Shown: piece by piece, positions 35,290 through 45,644 of the stretch
Position numbering within the stretch: position 1 is the first letter of the stretch
How the letters are laid out: each line of letters starts with the position of its first letter
Origin: Entomortierella parvispora
Lineage: Eukaryota; Mortierellomycota; Mortierellomycetes; Mortierellales; Mortierellaceae
Length of the DNA: 64,000 bases
Direction of reading: 5' to 3'
NCBI GenBank assembly: GCA_963573315.1
Contig: OY752141.1
Coordinates: 4,154,001-4,218,000, forward strand
Position numbers and translations under genes: made by a program
The notes under the pieces: generated by a model
Seen by the model: only the letters and a program-made list of their open reading frames with translations
The model's database searches: none
What the model was told of the DNA's origin: nothing

Positions 35290-35350
35290 AGGGGGAGGCG
35301 AAGGCGGGGGGGGGGGGGGGAGGGGGGGGGGGGGGGGAGGAGGAATGGGC
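35290..35350 (+). repeat. Long G-run, potential G-quadruplex
   Basis: Two G tracts of more than ten bases each are separated by a single A, flanked by GGGGG and GGAGG. Several four-tract arrangements are possible, so intramolecular quadruplex formation is likely in vitro. Such tracts are also prone to sequencing and assembly error. Confidence 0.6.
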
Positions 35351-37380
35351 TGGGGAAAAAACACGTTGCCCTTGTTTCGATCTTTTTGGGTTTCTGTGCA
35401 ACGACAATCGGTTGTTGTTTGAGGATGAGGTGTGCGCGTGTCCCTTGTGCGCTGTTGTTGTGGTGGTTGTGTTGTGGACCTGTGGTTCGTTTCGATCACT
35501 TTTTTCTCACCCTTTTAGTCTACAATGCGGTGATGATGGGGATGGTTCAGCTCAGCTCCAATGGGCGGCCAGGATGGAGGGAAGGGATGTGGACCCATCA
35601 TGCATGGTCTAGTATCCACCAACCATCAGTGGCCTCGGTTGCCGGCAGCAGAGGAGAAAGACTCCAAACAGTGCCTAGCGTGACAGAGTTGATTTTATGT
35701 TCAGATATGGTTATTGGCGATGATGGGCGAGGCCGTCTTGTCTTGTTCATTTCTCTTTGAGATCGCTCACAGTTACTATTTCTTCAATTGCTCTCTGACT
35801 TCCTTCCCGTTGCTTCCCGCTGGGAAGAAAGGTTGTGCGCTTAGCAACAGCAGGCCCGTTCTTTTTCTCTTACTTCTACTGATTTTGCAAAAAGAGGGGT
35901 CGGACGCTCGCTGTTGGTTGTTCAAATTGTTGAAAAGCTTGAGCCTTTTCATGTGCCACAAAGAAGCAATTACAGTTGAAGGTGGTGAGTGGGAAATAGG
36001 AAGGAGTGGGGGAGAAGACAAGACCTAAAATAAATTCGGAAGAGGAAGGTGATGAGTGATGCCCGAAAACAGCTCTTATATTACTCTTGTCGTGGAATAG
36101 CACGGATTGACAGGAGCCCGCCGAGCACGAATGGGCCGAGAAATAGATCCTAAAGAAAAAGTGAGCATGCCGGCCAGGGAAGGGAGAGACTTGAAAACCT
36201 GCAGGTACAAATTTATGACAAGCAGGAATAACCTGACTGCGTGCATGTGGGTACGCTTTGTGGGAGAGAAGAATGGCCGAGATCCAGGTGCTCTCCAGGC
36301 CTGCTGGCGGTTTGGCAGTGGTGTTTGTTTTTTGTTTTTGTTTTATTTTTGATAGAGTGGCATGCATGCAATACAAGAACACTTGTAGGAGGAGGACAGA
36401 CAATCAATTCACCTGCTGCATGTGCGAATCGATGCAAAGCAAAGACACGGACGAAAACAAAATCACTGACCGGTTCCGCCAAACAAAGGTCAGCAATGGG
36501 TCATGGAGACACGAAGCAATAGAACACAAGAGGACCAAAACACAAGACGGCAACGGGCAAAAGGCGAAAGGAGATAGAGTGGAACGAGGGAGAGGCGAAG
36601 GTCGGCCAAGGGCAAACGGCGCGCGGCAGCCTCCTTGGGAGATGTGCGGGAAAGAAGGAAGAAGTCCTGGGGACAATTATAATGACGAACTGCAAGGACA
36701 AAGATGAAAGGGGGATGACGAAGAATGCGGGCGACCATGACCATGGCCCAAGCCAAGGACAGGTCGGCAGGGTTGGCCAGGGGTGAAGTGCAAATTGCTG
36801 AGAGGATGGTCCAAGCTGGGGCGGCGGTGCGTGAGAGTGCCGAACCACAGCAAGGTAAACACAACTGCAACAGCAACTGTAAACAGCAACAAGGATGAAC
36901 CTGCTACTGCCCAAGGTCCTTTGCTTCTTCTTCTTCTCTCCTCTCTTCTTCTCTTCTGCATCATCGCCCACTCCTCAGCGCTGTTCATTGCATCTTCTTC
37001 CTTTGCCTCGCCCTTCTCCTTCTCTCTTCTTCCTCCCTCCTCCCTCCTCCTCTTTACCCTCCATCCGCTATATACCTTGTAATAATAGAAGTAGTACCGT
37101 ACCTCTCCCCATTCCACATGGTAATGACCTGCTCCTCTTCCTCCTCCTCCTCTTCCTCCATCTCATCCTTTGCCACCCTCTTCCTCCCGTCCTCGCCCCT
37201 TGACCTGTACAAGCCGCCCTACTGAAGAAGCAAGGCAACCAAGTCTCCACCCGAGCAGCCCACTGTCTTTCGACTATCACTTCTAGCCCCCAACGTGCAC
37301 ACATATCACTTCTCCTCAACACCATCTCTTTCATCATCTCTCATCAAAGCACAGCCGAGTCAGCGGCCGCATCTCATCCA

Positions 37381-39807
37381 ATGGGTGCTACCGTTGAAAT
37401 CGAACTTCGAACAAGCATGGAGCGACACCTAATGGATCGCGACCGCGACGGTCAACTGTACCTGGAGGCGCGGCGCCAGCAGGCCGTCCAGGACCTCCTG
37501 GAGAATCGAAAGTCGTTCCTCTCCACCATCACTCCACCTTCGACCAATCCTTCCTCTGCTGCATCCTCGCTCTTTCAAGAGCCCGGTGCAGCACCCTCTT
37601 CATTGCCCGAGATCACTATCTCCTTGACCACAGACGGAGACGGCAGCAACAACACCGGCTCTGGACAGGGTCAGAGTCCGTTTCAGAGTCTTGATCATCG
37701 GCCTAGCCGCGACCCTGCACTGCCCCTCAACCCGCCCCCCGAGACGACCACAACCTCGGGCTTGGTTGCGACGATGCCCTTGCCTCAGCCCCGGCAACCC
37801 CTTTCTTCGGCAACACTCAAAGAGACGCGTCAACGTTCTGGGTCCGGGCGTGGACGGCCATTGGCCAGTGCAGACCGACCTATCCTGCCAATCTCGCCCT
37901 CGAGTCTTGAATACCAATTGACAGCCAGTTTGCTCGGCTATCACCAGCATGCTGGCAGCAGCACTTCCACCACCATCCCCGGCACCACCTCACAATCACA
38001 CTCGCGATCGCGGTCGAGACCCCGACAAAAGAAAGCGCGACGCGACAGAACCAGGGACGGGGACAAGGAGAGTGTCCCCAGAGTTCGAGGCAGCTCTAGA
38101 CACCGCCACCAAAACAGCGACAGCACCAGTGGACAGAGCGATGCCTTGCGCGAGTTGGATCCCAAATCCACCTCGACAACAAAGATGTCCTCCATAGAAC
38201 CTGCCACTGAGGAGCAGCCACCCAAAATTGTCAGCATTCCCCTCCCCCCCATCCCCCCATCGCCACCACTGCCACCATTGCCACCAAAGAGCCCTCGCAG
38301 TCTTATTGCACACTACTTTCCGAGCTCGCTCCCTCCGCCACCGGCCCGAGGTCGAGCGCACGCAGTTCAGAAAGAGTCACTGCTGGCCCCCATGCCACTC
38401 AAGACACCGACCTTTGGACCCGAAGTCATTGCATCCTCCTCCGCCACCAAGGATGCACCCCCGATGCCCTCACCGTCAGTATCGTTCAACTATATACCCT
38501 CGGTCAACCAGTCGCACACGTCGTTCAATACAGGTGCATCTGCTCGACCCTCACCCAACAACTCCTCTTTGAACATTACGGGACCAATTCCTATCAGAGC
38601 GCACCACCTCCTCCGCCTTCAACATCAACATCGCCTGCCATCAGATGTGGACATTTTTCTCTCGCACCAACAACAACAGCAACAGCATCAACAACTACAC
38701 ACCATTAATTCTAATCAACACGAGCTATCCTCAAGGGTGGCTTTTGCTGACCCAATTGAAAGCACTCTGCTTGCGCCTACTCGATCACTCTCGCCTACTG
38801 GAAACTACCATGCCGATTCCTCTGCTGCGCATTCGACTTCTTCTTTGACAATGCCTGTCTATCCAAAAGGACTCTTGCCAGCCGCACTTCATCTTTCTCG
38901 AAATGATTACAGCCATCTGCAGCAAAAGCCAGTTCCGTACATTCGAGAGTCACTCCCGCGCGAGGAAGGACCGGCGACGGATCTGCCTGGTGCAAATAGA
39001 ACAAACATCAGTCGCGACTTGGAGATTGTGGTGGAGGAGATTACGGGACGGATGCGGACGAATCGCACCAGTCTGGATCCATGGCCTCTTTACTCTGACC
39101 CTTGGGAGCAAAAACCACTACCAGCACTCCAGGCTGAACCTGGGCAGCGCTACTGGGTGTTTAAGGATCAGGATGGACTGGTGCCTGGACCCATTCTCTT
39201 CATCTTTGGTCATATCTTTCCTCCGCTATGGTGGATTGGAAGTTTCTACCCCTGCAGCAAGCATCCGGATCATAGCAACAACAGTTCTGTGGCGTCTCTG
39301 CCGATCTCTGATGAAGGTCCTGCTCCTCCAGTGCTTTCTCCTCCGTCTGGATCCACCATCTCAGCATCCTCAACTCCAGGATGGCAGAAACGTGTTCGTG
39401 CGCTCGGGACTGTTGCATCGATTGCCTGGCTCAGGATCTCGCGGAAAAAGTCATTGATGTCGCTGTCCCCATCTCAGTCGCCACGGCAGCAAACGCAAAC
39501 GATCTGTGTCTCCGGCATCAGCGACCAGAACGGGTCCATCATTGCGGCTCGGGCTTCGTCGGCTGGTTTGGATGCAGCAGTAGCAATTGAAGCCACGGCG
39601 GCTGCGAACGCGGTACCGGATCGACGTCATGGTCCGTGGTCGACGGATGATCATGCGTCTTCACTGTTTGAACAGCGATTGGAACATGACCAGAAGGTGC
39701 TACGATACGAACTTGATCTTCGATGGAAACGACTGAACTTGATCTGGTCCGTGGGCTCGTTCGTCATTGCGATTATTGTTACGGCTATTGTCGTTGTAAT
39801 CCACTAA
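37381..39807 (+). CDS. Large fungal membrane protein with PPLWWIG motif, unknown function
   Basis: A single exon of 808 residues. ATG 37381 follows a pyrimidine-rich leader. Residues 1-590 are Ser/Pro/Thr/Gln-rich and largely disordered, with a Pro tract (PLPPIPPSPPLPPLPP) and an Arg/Ser stretch. The C-terminal part is different: RYWVFKDQDGLVP, then a hydrophobic segment GPILFIFGHIFPPLWWIGSFYP at ~603-623, a cytosolic-type basic linker (WQKRVRALGTVASIAWLRIS), and a final membrane segment (SVGSFVIAIIVTAIVVVI) at the extreme C-terminus. The FxFPPLWWIGSFYP block recalls uncharacterised fungal Ser-rich membrane proteins, but I cannot name a function. Both termini may face the cytosol with a long unfolded N-terminal domain carrying many phosphorylation sites. 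Confidence 0.8.
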   Translation: MGATVEIELRTSMERHLMDRDRDGQLYLEARRQQAVQDLLENRKSFLSTITPPSTNPSSAASSLFQEPGAAPSSLPEITISLTTDGDGSNNTGSGQGQSPFQSLDHRPSRDPALPLNPPPETTTTSGLVATMPLPQPRQPLSSATLKETRQRSGSGRGRPLASADRPILPISPSSLEYQLTASLLGYHQHAGSSTSTTIPGTTSQSHSRSRSRPRQKKARRDRTRDGDKESVPRVRGSSRHRHQNSDSTSGQSDALRELDPKSTSTTKMSSIEPATEEQPPKIVSIPLPPIPPSPPLPPLPPKSPRSLIAHYFPSSLPPPPARGRAHAVQKESLLAPMPLKTPTFGPEVIASSSATKDAPPMPSPSVSFNYIPSVNQSHTSFNTGASARPSPNNSSLNITGPIPIRAHHLLRLQHQHRLPSDVDIFLSHQQQQQQHQQLHTINSNQHELSSRVAFADPIESTLLAPTRSLSPTGNYHADSSAAHSTSSLTMPVYPKGLLPAALHLSRNDYSHLQQKPVPYIRESLPREEGPATDLPGANRTNISRDLEIVVEEITGRMRTNRTSLDPWPLYSDPWEQKPLPALQAEPGQRYWVFKDQDGLVPGPILFIFGHIFPPLWWIGSFYPCSKHPDHSNNSSVASLPISDEGPAPPVLSPPSGSTISASSTPGWQKRVRALGTVASIAWLRISRKKSLMSLSPSQSPRQQTQTICVSGISDQNGSIIAARASSAGLDAAVAIEATAAANAVPDRRHGPWSTDDHASSLFEQRLEHDQKVLRYELDLRWKRLNLIWSVGSFVIAIIVTAIVVVIH

Positions 39808-39818
39808 GGAAACACTCT

Positions 39819-39820
39819 CA

Positions 39821-39857
<37 letters not shown>
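39819..39857. repeat. (TC)n microsatellite
   Basis: About 18 TC units with one TTTC interruption, in the presumed 3' UTR of the 808-residue protein gene. Confidence 0.85.
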
Positions 39858-40243
39858 TCTCCTCTCTTTCTTTTGTTGCTCGTTTCCTTTTACTTTTTTT
39901 CACTTCTCTTTTCTTTCTTGTAACTACTATTTGACAGAGATTTCTTGGATCGTCGTCTTCATTCACCTTGTAACATTAGCCATTGTATTGTAAAATAAAA
40001 TAACACCCAATTCCCTGTAAAGAGAGAGACACCTCCTTTCAAAAAGAAAAAAAAAAGAAAGAAAGAAAACATGCACCAGGTTGGCCAAAAATACCACTGA
40101 AACTTCAACTGGTCGATGGTTAGTGAATGACATGACCGACAGATGAGCGACCCAAAAAGTAAAAGTCCCCTCCTGGTCGGCGGAAAACGTAACCACCGAG
40201 CAGGCTCGGTGGATAGGTCTCTCGCTCGTCCAACAGCAGGATG

Positions 40244-40258
40244 CAAAAAAAGAAAAAA
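40244..40258 (-). terminator. Pol III terminator of tRNA-Leu
   Basis: Two T runs (six and seven T on the minus strand) lie 20-35 nt downstream of the tRNA-Leu 3' end, as expected for Pol III termination. Confidence 0.65.
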
Positions 40259-40278
40259 TCTGCGAGAAGCAAAAGATA

Positions 40279-40361
40279 TGGTAGAAGTGGGATTTGAACC
40301 CACGCCTCTCTCGAGACCGCAACTTGAGTGCGGCGCCTTAGACCAACTCGGCCATCCTACC
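40279..40361 (-). tRNA. tRNA-Leu (anticodon CAA)
   Basis: The 83-nt minus-strand sequence folds as a class II tRNA. The acceptor arms are GGTAGGA / TTCTACC with discriminator A. The B box is GGTTCAAATCC. The anticodon stem CCGCA/TGCGG closes a seven-base loop CTCAAGT, anticodon CAA, which reads UUG. The variable arm is long, as in Leu tRNAs. There is no intron. Confidence 0.93.
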
Positions 40362-40447
40362 CTGTTTTGATATTTTGGAGAACTTTCTGAAACTTAAGAA
40401 TTAGAATTAGAAACTGTGTACGTAGATTATTTGTACGTATATTATAG

Positions 40448-40455
40448 TCACGTGA
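40448..40455. promoter_or_regulatory. TCACGTGA palindrome upstream of tRNA-Leu
   Basis: A perfect bHLH-type E-box (Cbf1/Pho4-like consensus) with 86 nt between it and the tRNA-Leu 5' end. The same 8-mer occurs at a similar distance upstream of the tRNA-Ser gene. Confidence 0.4.
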
Positions 40456-42366
40456 TTAATATTTGGTGGCGTGTCGCCACTTTTTGGTGAAGGTCCAGCT
40501 CAACCATGCCTTTTCTCCCTTTTCTCCCCACCCTTCCTTCACTTGCCTTACTGAAGGTATGTTAGATGGCTGCATTGAGGCACCTGTGAACCCTTACCCA
40601 CCATTATCATTCAGTAGAAGTAAGATTCAAGCACACCTGTTTGTGCCAATTTCTTTGCTCTTTGCTTCGCCGAGATCAAGTTTACACTCCCCCGGACTGA
40701 AATTTCTTGCCATTCTTTCTTGTAGTCAATGCCCTGGATGCATGCCTGGATCTTTATTCATCATAAACTCCGAATACCTGATCCAACGATCTCCACTATT
40801 GTATCGAACACAAGCAATTCCCAAGAACTTCTTCAGCTCCGCGTACTTGTACCCTGTTTTTTTTCTTTTTTTTCTTTTTTTCGTATGAATTCTGAATGCA
40901 AGAATGAGCCCAGCAACAGTGACCCTGTTGTTTTTGTTGTCACTCTGGGGAAGCAAAACTTGCGCGGGGTCTCGACTTGAACTGTATTACTCAACTTTAC
41001 TCGGTGAAGCCGAGACAAGATTACATTTTCAATTGCAAAACTCAGATCTCCGTTTACCGCCAAATAACGCAGAGAAGAAAAACTTTGCATGCATGCATGT
41101 CCTGTGAGATCACCACTCCTCTCCTCTCACAAACACTATTGTCTCTGACTCTCTGCGAAACACGCTCGGGGCGATCTGCCGAATATCTGATCTCACCCTC
41201 GAGGTTTACACAGATGACAGTCTGGAGGAGTGGAATGCGTTGGACTGGGAAAGTGAACAAGGAGGAAAAGAACGACAGGGTGCGCAATTGTGAGATGAAT
41301 GTCGTCGGATGGTGCAGCAGAACAGAAGAGTTGTTGCCTTTGTTGACAGTGGAGGCGAGCGACCATAGGTTTACACTGCTGACCAATGCCCCCTGCAGCA
41401 GTGAATGGTGCTTTTCTTTTGTGAAAACCCGCCGCTTATTGGATCTGATAAATCGGGTGAGAAAAAAAAGAAAGATGCAAAGGCTGCAGTCCATCGTGTT
41501 CCAGGTCTTTCTTTCCAAAACAGGAGCGGTTTGGATGGAAGGTGACCCCGGGAGATGGCTATTCAATAAGAGGTGGTTCCTGGACAAGTTTGTGTGTTAC
41601 AGTGCCGCAAACGCACGAGGAAAAGAACGGTATGACCCTCTTTTAGCTCTGTTTTGCCCTGTTGTGCTCCGTCTTGCATCAACAAGATCTGGGACTCGAA
41701 AAAGAGATCCCTCATTGGGATTGCCCTTGCGCTCTCCCGTGCCATCTTTTTGCCATTTTTCAGACCGCGACCCTACCTGCGCGCTTGGTGATCTCGGGTT
41801 TTTTTTTCTTTGTTATCAGATCCTCTAATGTAAAAACAAAATCTGATAAAGTCGAGCCCAATTACGCAGGGCCTTTGCTTTTCGTGACTTTACGCCCACC
41901 GCGCCCGTGTCTTTTTTCGATCTCAGTTCCTTGACAGGCTTTCATGGATCGGCAGCCAACATTACCGGGAACAGCCATGTTTGCTGGTCTTCAATACCCC
42001 AGGCATGGAAAACACTTGGAGAACGACCCCGCGTGGCTGTAAAATTGAAAGGTACTTGGCCCGCTGGTTTTTTTGGGCCTCGCCAAACTCAACGCAAAGA
42101 GATGGAAGAGTGGCCTGTCTAGACCATTGAAGATGATTCTTCTTTGGCACAGGCACTGTTCGGTCCAGGACTGTTTGTACCTTGTAGGTACAAGAACACA
42201 CCTGTCTTTGAAGGTCCGGCTCACCCTTGCTCCGAGTTGATCACCCCCGATCCACAGTGGATCTGTGTGGAAGGCCATATATTAGTCAGTGGCCTGAAAA
42301 ACAACAAGACTGCACTGTCCTGCACTTGAAAGACAAGTGCGGGCCACCAAAAACACTAGGATTTGT

Positions 42367-42374
42367 TATAAAAA
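42367..42374 (+). promoter_or_regulatory. TATA box of the reductase gene
   Basis: TATAAAAA lies about 138 bp before ATG 42505, followed by a CT-rich leader without ATG. Confidence 0.55.
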
Positions 42375-42504
42375 GGCAGCCTTTCCGTGCTCCTCCTTCT
42401 TTCCCTGCGACACCCCTCCAAACAAGTTGTTGCGCACCTTCTCCTCCTCCTCCACTTCTTTTTTACGTCGCTCTCTTCCTCCTCTTTAACATATACACAC
42501 AGCG

Positions 42505-45257
42505 ATGCAGGGCTATACCATCGTCTCCCTCTTAGGGATGCTGATTGTTCTGGCGTTCTGGGTCGGCGACTACAAACTGCTCTGGGCCACTAAATCTATA
42601 GTAGCGTCCGTCTACGAGGTTGGACTTCGTGATTACTACTTCTGGGGTCTTTGCATCGCCCCATCCCTCCTCAGCCATTTTGCCACTATCTGGGGCCATT
42701 ACTATCGCGCCGACTCGGTCTTCCAACAGAGTGTCAGTCGCGTCTCTTGGCCCGCTACTCTCACGGCCGAGCAGAGGAAAACCAAACGGCTGAATCAGAT
42801 CTCGATCTGGGAGAAGCACGATCCTGTCTGGGGTTACACCGTCAAATACTGGCTCCTTGCATTCATTGCCGCTGTAGTGAATCTGGTTTGGTTCCTCCAG
42901 CCTGTCGCCCTCAATATAAAGAAGTCCTTGGACAAAGGAGATGAGTCGGCGGTGGTCATCTGGGGATGTAAGCTTTCGATCTTTCGCGAGTCATAGACAG
43001 TTTCAGTGATTCTTTTTTTGTTTTTTTGTGCTGAACCAATTCTTCCCACACTCTTGCAATAACACCAGCCTACATCGGTTACGGCAGTGGCTACGCCGCA
43101 ATGGGCGCCTGCGGTATGATCCTGTTCTTGGTCCTTCGTCGGTCCATGCTCCATGCCATTGGCTTTACCTATGCAGAACTCTTGCCTCTCCATCGTGGAA
43201 TGGGCCTCGCCATCATTTTCTGGTCTGTCGTTCATACGAGTAAGACTGCTCATCTAAAAGCATGCTTCAGTATCCTTTCCGGAGGACTTGCTTTCCCCTA
43301 TCTAACGCGAAACAATCTCATCTAGTTGGATATATGGTCGAAATCATCGGGGAGGGAGCGTTGGCCTCAGAAATCAACTTTGATGGCTCGACAAGAGGAC
43401 CGCAAAACATTGTTGGCTTTGTCGCCTTGGTAAGACTACTATTCATCGACCCACAGTGTCCTCGCTTTCGAAACGCGCGCCTACCTCTTACTGACCTGTA
43501 TCGTTTCTGAAAAACACCTTCTTCGCCGCAGTTTGCCCTTTGTGCCCTGGGAATCCTTTCACTTCCCTATGTCCGTCGTCGGTTCTACAACCTCTTCATC
43601 TGGTCTCATCGCTACTTGACATTCTTCACTTTTGCAGGCACACTCATGCACTACCCTTACTTCATGACATGGTATTACGTTCTCCCCTCGATGTGTCTCT
43701 TCCTCGCCGATCGATTTATTCCCAAAATTGTACAGGCATTTTCGGTCGCACCCGAGGTGATTTGCTCGTTTGACAGCAGCTCCGATATCCTGACAGTGGT
43801 GGTCACATCCAAAAATCGACTCGAGCCCCTGAAACCGTATTACCCTGGCGACTATGTCAATCTTCAGGTCCGATCGGTGGGTGAGATTTACCATCCCTTC
43901 ACTATTGCCTCGTACTGGGCCGAAGACCCGTACTCGATGACAATCTATCTCAGGACTTTTGATGACAACAAGAACAGTTGGACACATGCCGTGGCGACAC
44001 TCTGCGGAAAGAGCAGCGGACCTACCGTGGTTCAGATGAATGTCGAGGGCGTGTTTGGAGACCGTCTTCATGACTATCTCTGCTCGGATGTCATGGTGAT
44101 CTTTTCCGGTAAGCGCCCTGCAGGAAGGGTCAATTGCTGCTCTTTGGCTGTGTGAAAGATCTGAAGTTTTAACGATATTTTTTTATCACTGCCCCTCCCA
44201 CCTCTCCCCCTTCCAAACAACAGCCGGCGCTGCTATCACAACTTTCATGCCCTTGATCAAAGCCATTGCTGCTCATATCGATGCTGTCAAGTCCTCTACT
44301 TCCGAGCCTCAAAATACGATCAAGGTCCACCTGATCTGCACATTCCGCTATGAGAGCGAGCTTTACTCTTATGGCGGCTTCTTGCACCAAATCACAAATG
44401 ATCCTCGATTCACCTCCTGGATAAAGACCGATATTCATGTCTCCCGCCCCAGCAAAATCCAGCAACGCGACTCTGTGGCTGAATCCCAAGCTGACTCACA
44501 CACCGAGATGGCTCCTGAGCTATCCTCTCCTCAAGTCGAGATCCTGTCATTAGATTCCCAAGGTGGGAAGATATCTCACAAGGCTACTGTCACCAACAGC
44601 AACCAAAAGGGTCTTTACGAAGACCAACCCCTGCCAACTTTTCTCAGTGCCAACTCTGCCTCGGTGTCGACGCTCCATGCCACGCGTGATCTTGTCTTGA
44701 CGGTGGCGATGCTTCTGATCCCAATGGCCTTGTTCATCGGCCTTCGATTCGTGAGCTTGGAAGGAAACTGGGAGCCTTATGGATGGTACTGGTGCCGGAC
44801 TACAGAGATCTATGATCAAAACATGACCAACAAGTGCATGTGGAATTACACGATGACCCCTGGTACCTCGCACATCGCCCTAGCTTCTATCATTGGTTAC
44901 GCTCTCATCTATTTTGCCCGTCGATCAACACGCAAGGCCGCCTCGGTCGCTCGTCTGGAAGCGGATGGTGTGGATGATCAGATAGCGTACCTGAAATCCG
45001 TTCTCGCAAACCAGCAAATGTGGGTTGACGGCAGCATTCAATTCAAGCCCGTGCGATTGGATGTTGAATTGGCTATCCAGGACCTGATCGTCAACGAGAA
45101 GGTCGGGGTCGCGTCCACAACAGAGGACGATAAAAAAGCATCAAAGACCACTGTTGTCTTTGTGGGTGGCCCCGATAGCTTCTTGGACTCGGTCGAGGTC
45201 TTGTCCAAGAAGGCCCCTTGGTCCGTAGAGTTCCACCGCGAAACGTGGTCGCCATAG
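42505..45257 (+). CDS. Ferric-reductase-like transmembrane oxidoreductase (FRE/NOX superfamily)
   Basis: Five exons, 42505..42967, 43069..43239, 43326..43429, 43532..44108 and 44224..45257, give 782 residues. The six-helix ferric-reductase core carries the two haem-ligand His pairs, HRGMGLAIIFWSVVH (~196-210) and HRYLTFFTFAGTLMH (~270-284), each His-x13-His. The FAD motif HPFTIAS is at ~366. The nucleotide-binding half starts at VMVIFSAGAAITTF (~433) and ends with VFVGGPDSF, where family members usually have a glycine-rich GxGxTP-like loop and a Cys-Gly-Pro. Two extra hydrophobic helices (~594-615 and ~654-670), with a loop holding Cys and N-glycosylation sequons, interrupt this half. Family members pass electrons from NAD(P)H through FAD and two haems across the plasma membrane to Fe3+ or O2. 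The altered nucleotide motifs leave the donor uncertain. It could be a divergent reductase for another acceptor. Confidence 0.85.
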
Positions 45258-45382
45258 ATACCATTTCCTTCCGTAGCATTCACATTTTTCCAAGCATCCC
45301 CTGTTCCCAGGATAAAATATAATTTATTCAAATATTTTTATCGCTAGTGTCACTTTTGAAGAGAAGACGTGACTAGTCAGTA

Positions 45383-45390
45383 TCACGTGA
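45383..45390. promoter_or_regulatory. TCACGTGA palindrome upstream of tRNA-Ser
   Basis: An identical 8-mer to the one upstream of tRNA-Leu, with 80 nt between it and the tRNA-Ser 5' end. It is embedded in a longer palindrome, TATCACGTGATA. Confidence 0.4.
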
Positions 45391-45470
45391 TATCGGCGGA
45401 AATGATCGGATCGGGTTTCTCCGGAATTTTTTGTAAATATCGAGCTTCATCCAATAGGATGTCAGCTTCT

Positions 45471-45551
45471 GTCAACATGGCCGAGCGGTTAAGGCGTGAG
45501 ACTAGAAATCTCATGGGTTCTCCCGCGCAGGTTCAAATCCTGCTGTTGACG
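45471..45551 (+). tRNA. tRNA-Ser (anticodon AGA)
   Basis: An 81-nt class II tRNA. Acceptor arms GTCAACA / TGTTGAC with discriminator G; A box TGGCCGAGCGGTTAAGG; B box GGTTCAAATCC. The anticodon stem TGAGA/TCTCA closes loop CTAGAAA, anticodon AGA. A long variable arm is present, as in Ser tRNAs, and there is no intron. Confidence 0.93.
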
Positions 45552-45558
45552 CGATATC

Positions 45559-45564
45559 TTTTTT
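45559..45564 (+). terminator. Pol III terminator of tRNA-Ser
   Basis: TTTTTT begins seven nt after the tRNA-Ser 3' end. Confidence 0.75.
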
Positions 45565-45644
45565 GCAACTTTTTATTTGGATCGCTGCCGCGTCCACAGC
45601 GACGAGTACATTTTTTTTAGAACTTGCGGGAGTCCTTGCAGTCT

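Larger units (their letters stand above)
33998..37380. other. Gene-poor 3.4-kb region
   Basis: No protein with a recognisable domain is found. The region contains telomere-like CCCTAA units (34173-34216), a TATAAAG-like motif at about 34311, an A-run near 35074, a G-run (35304-35337) and a long pyrimidine-rich leader just before 37381. Open frames on both strands (for example 35137-35760 plus) are compositionally biased and lack support. It probably holds the 3' end of the myosin gene and a long promoter/5' UTR for the 37381 gene. Confidence 0.5.
39808..40278. other. 3' spacer with (TC)n tract
   Basis: It begins with a (TC)n tract directly after the membrane-protein stop and ends at the tRNA-Leu 3' end. 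No gene is seen. Confidence 0.5.
40362..42504. other. 2.1-kb intergenic region, no supported gene
   Basis: It lies between the tRNA-Leu gene (minus) and the reductase gene (plus). It contains a TCACGTGA site, the palindromic run GCATGCATGC near 41088, and a TATA box at 42367. A 283-codon open frame (40977-41828) has no signal, domain or codon pattern I recognise and is not called. Confidence 0.5.

Noticed and set aside
35137-35760. Plus-strand frame of 207 codons
   Set aside because: It runs through the G-run and simple sequence, with no recognisable domain or start context.
40977-41828. 283-codon plus-strand frame
   Set aside because: No domain, signal peptide or conserved pattern; lies in the reductase promoter region. 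It could be revisited with RNA data.
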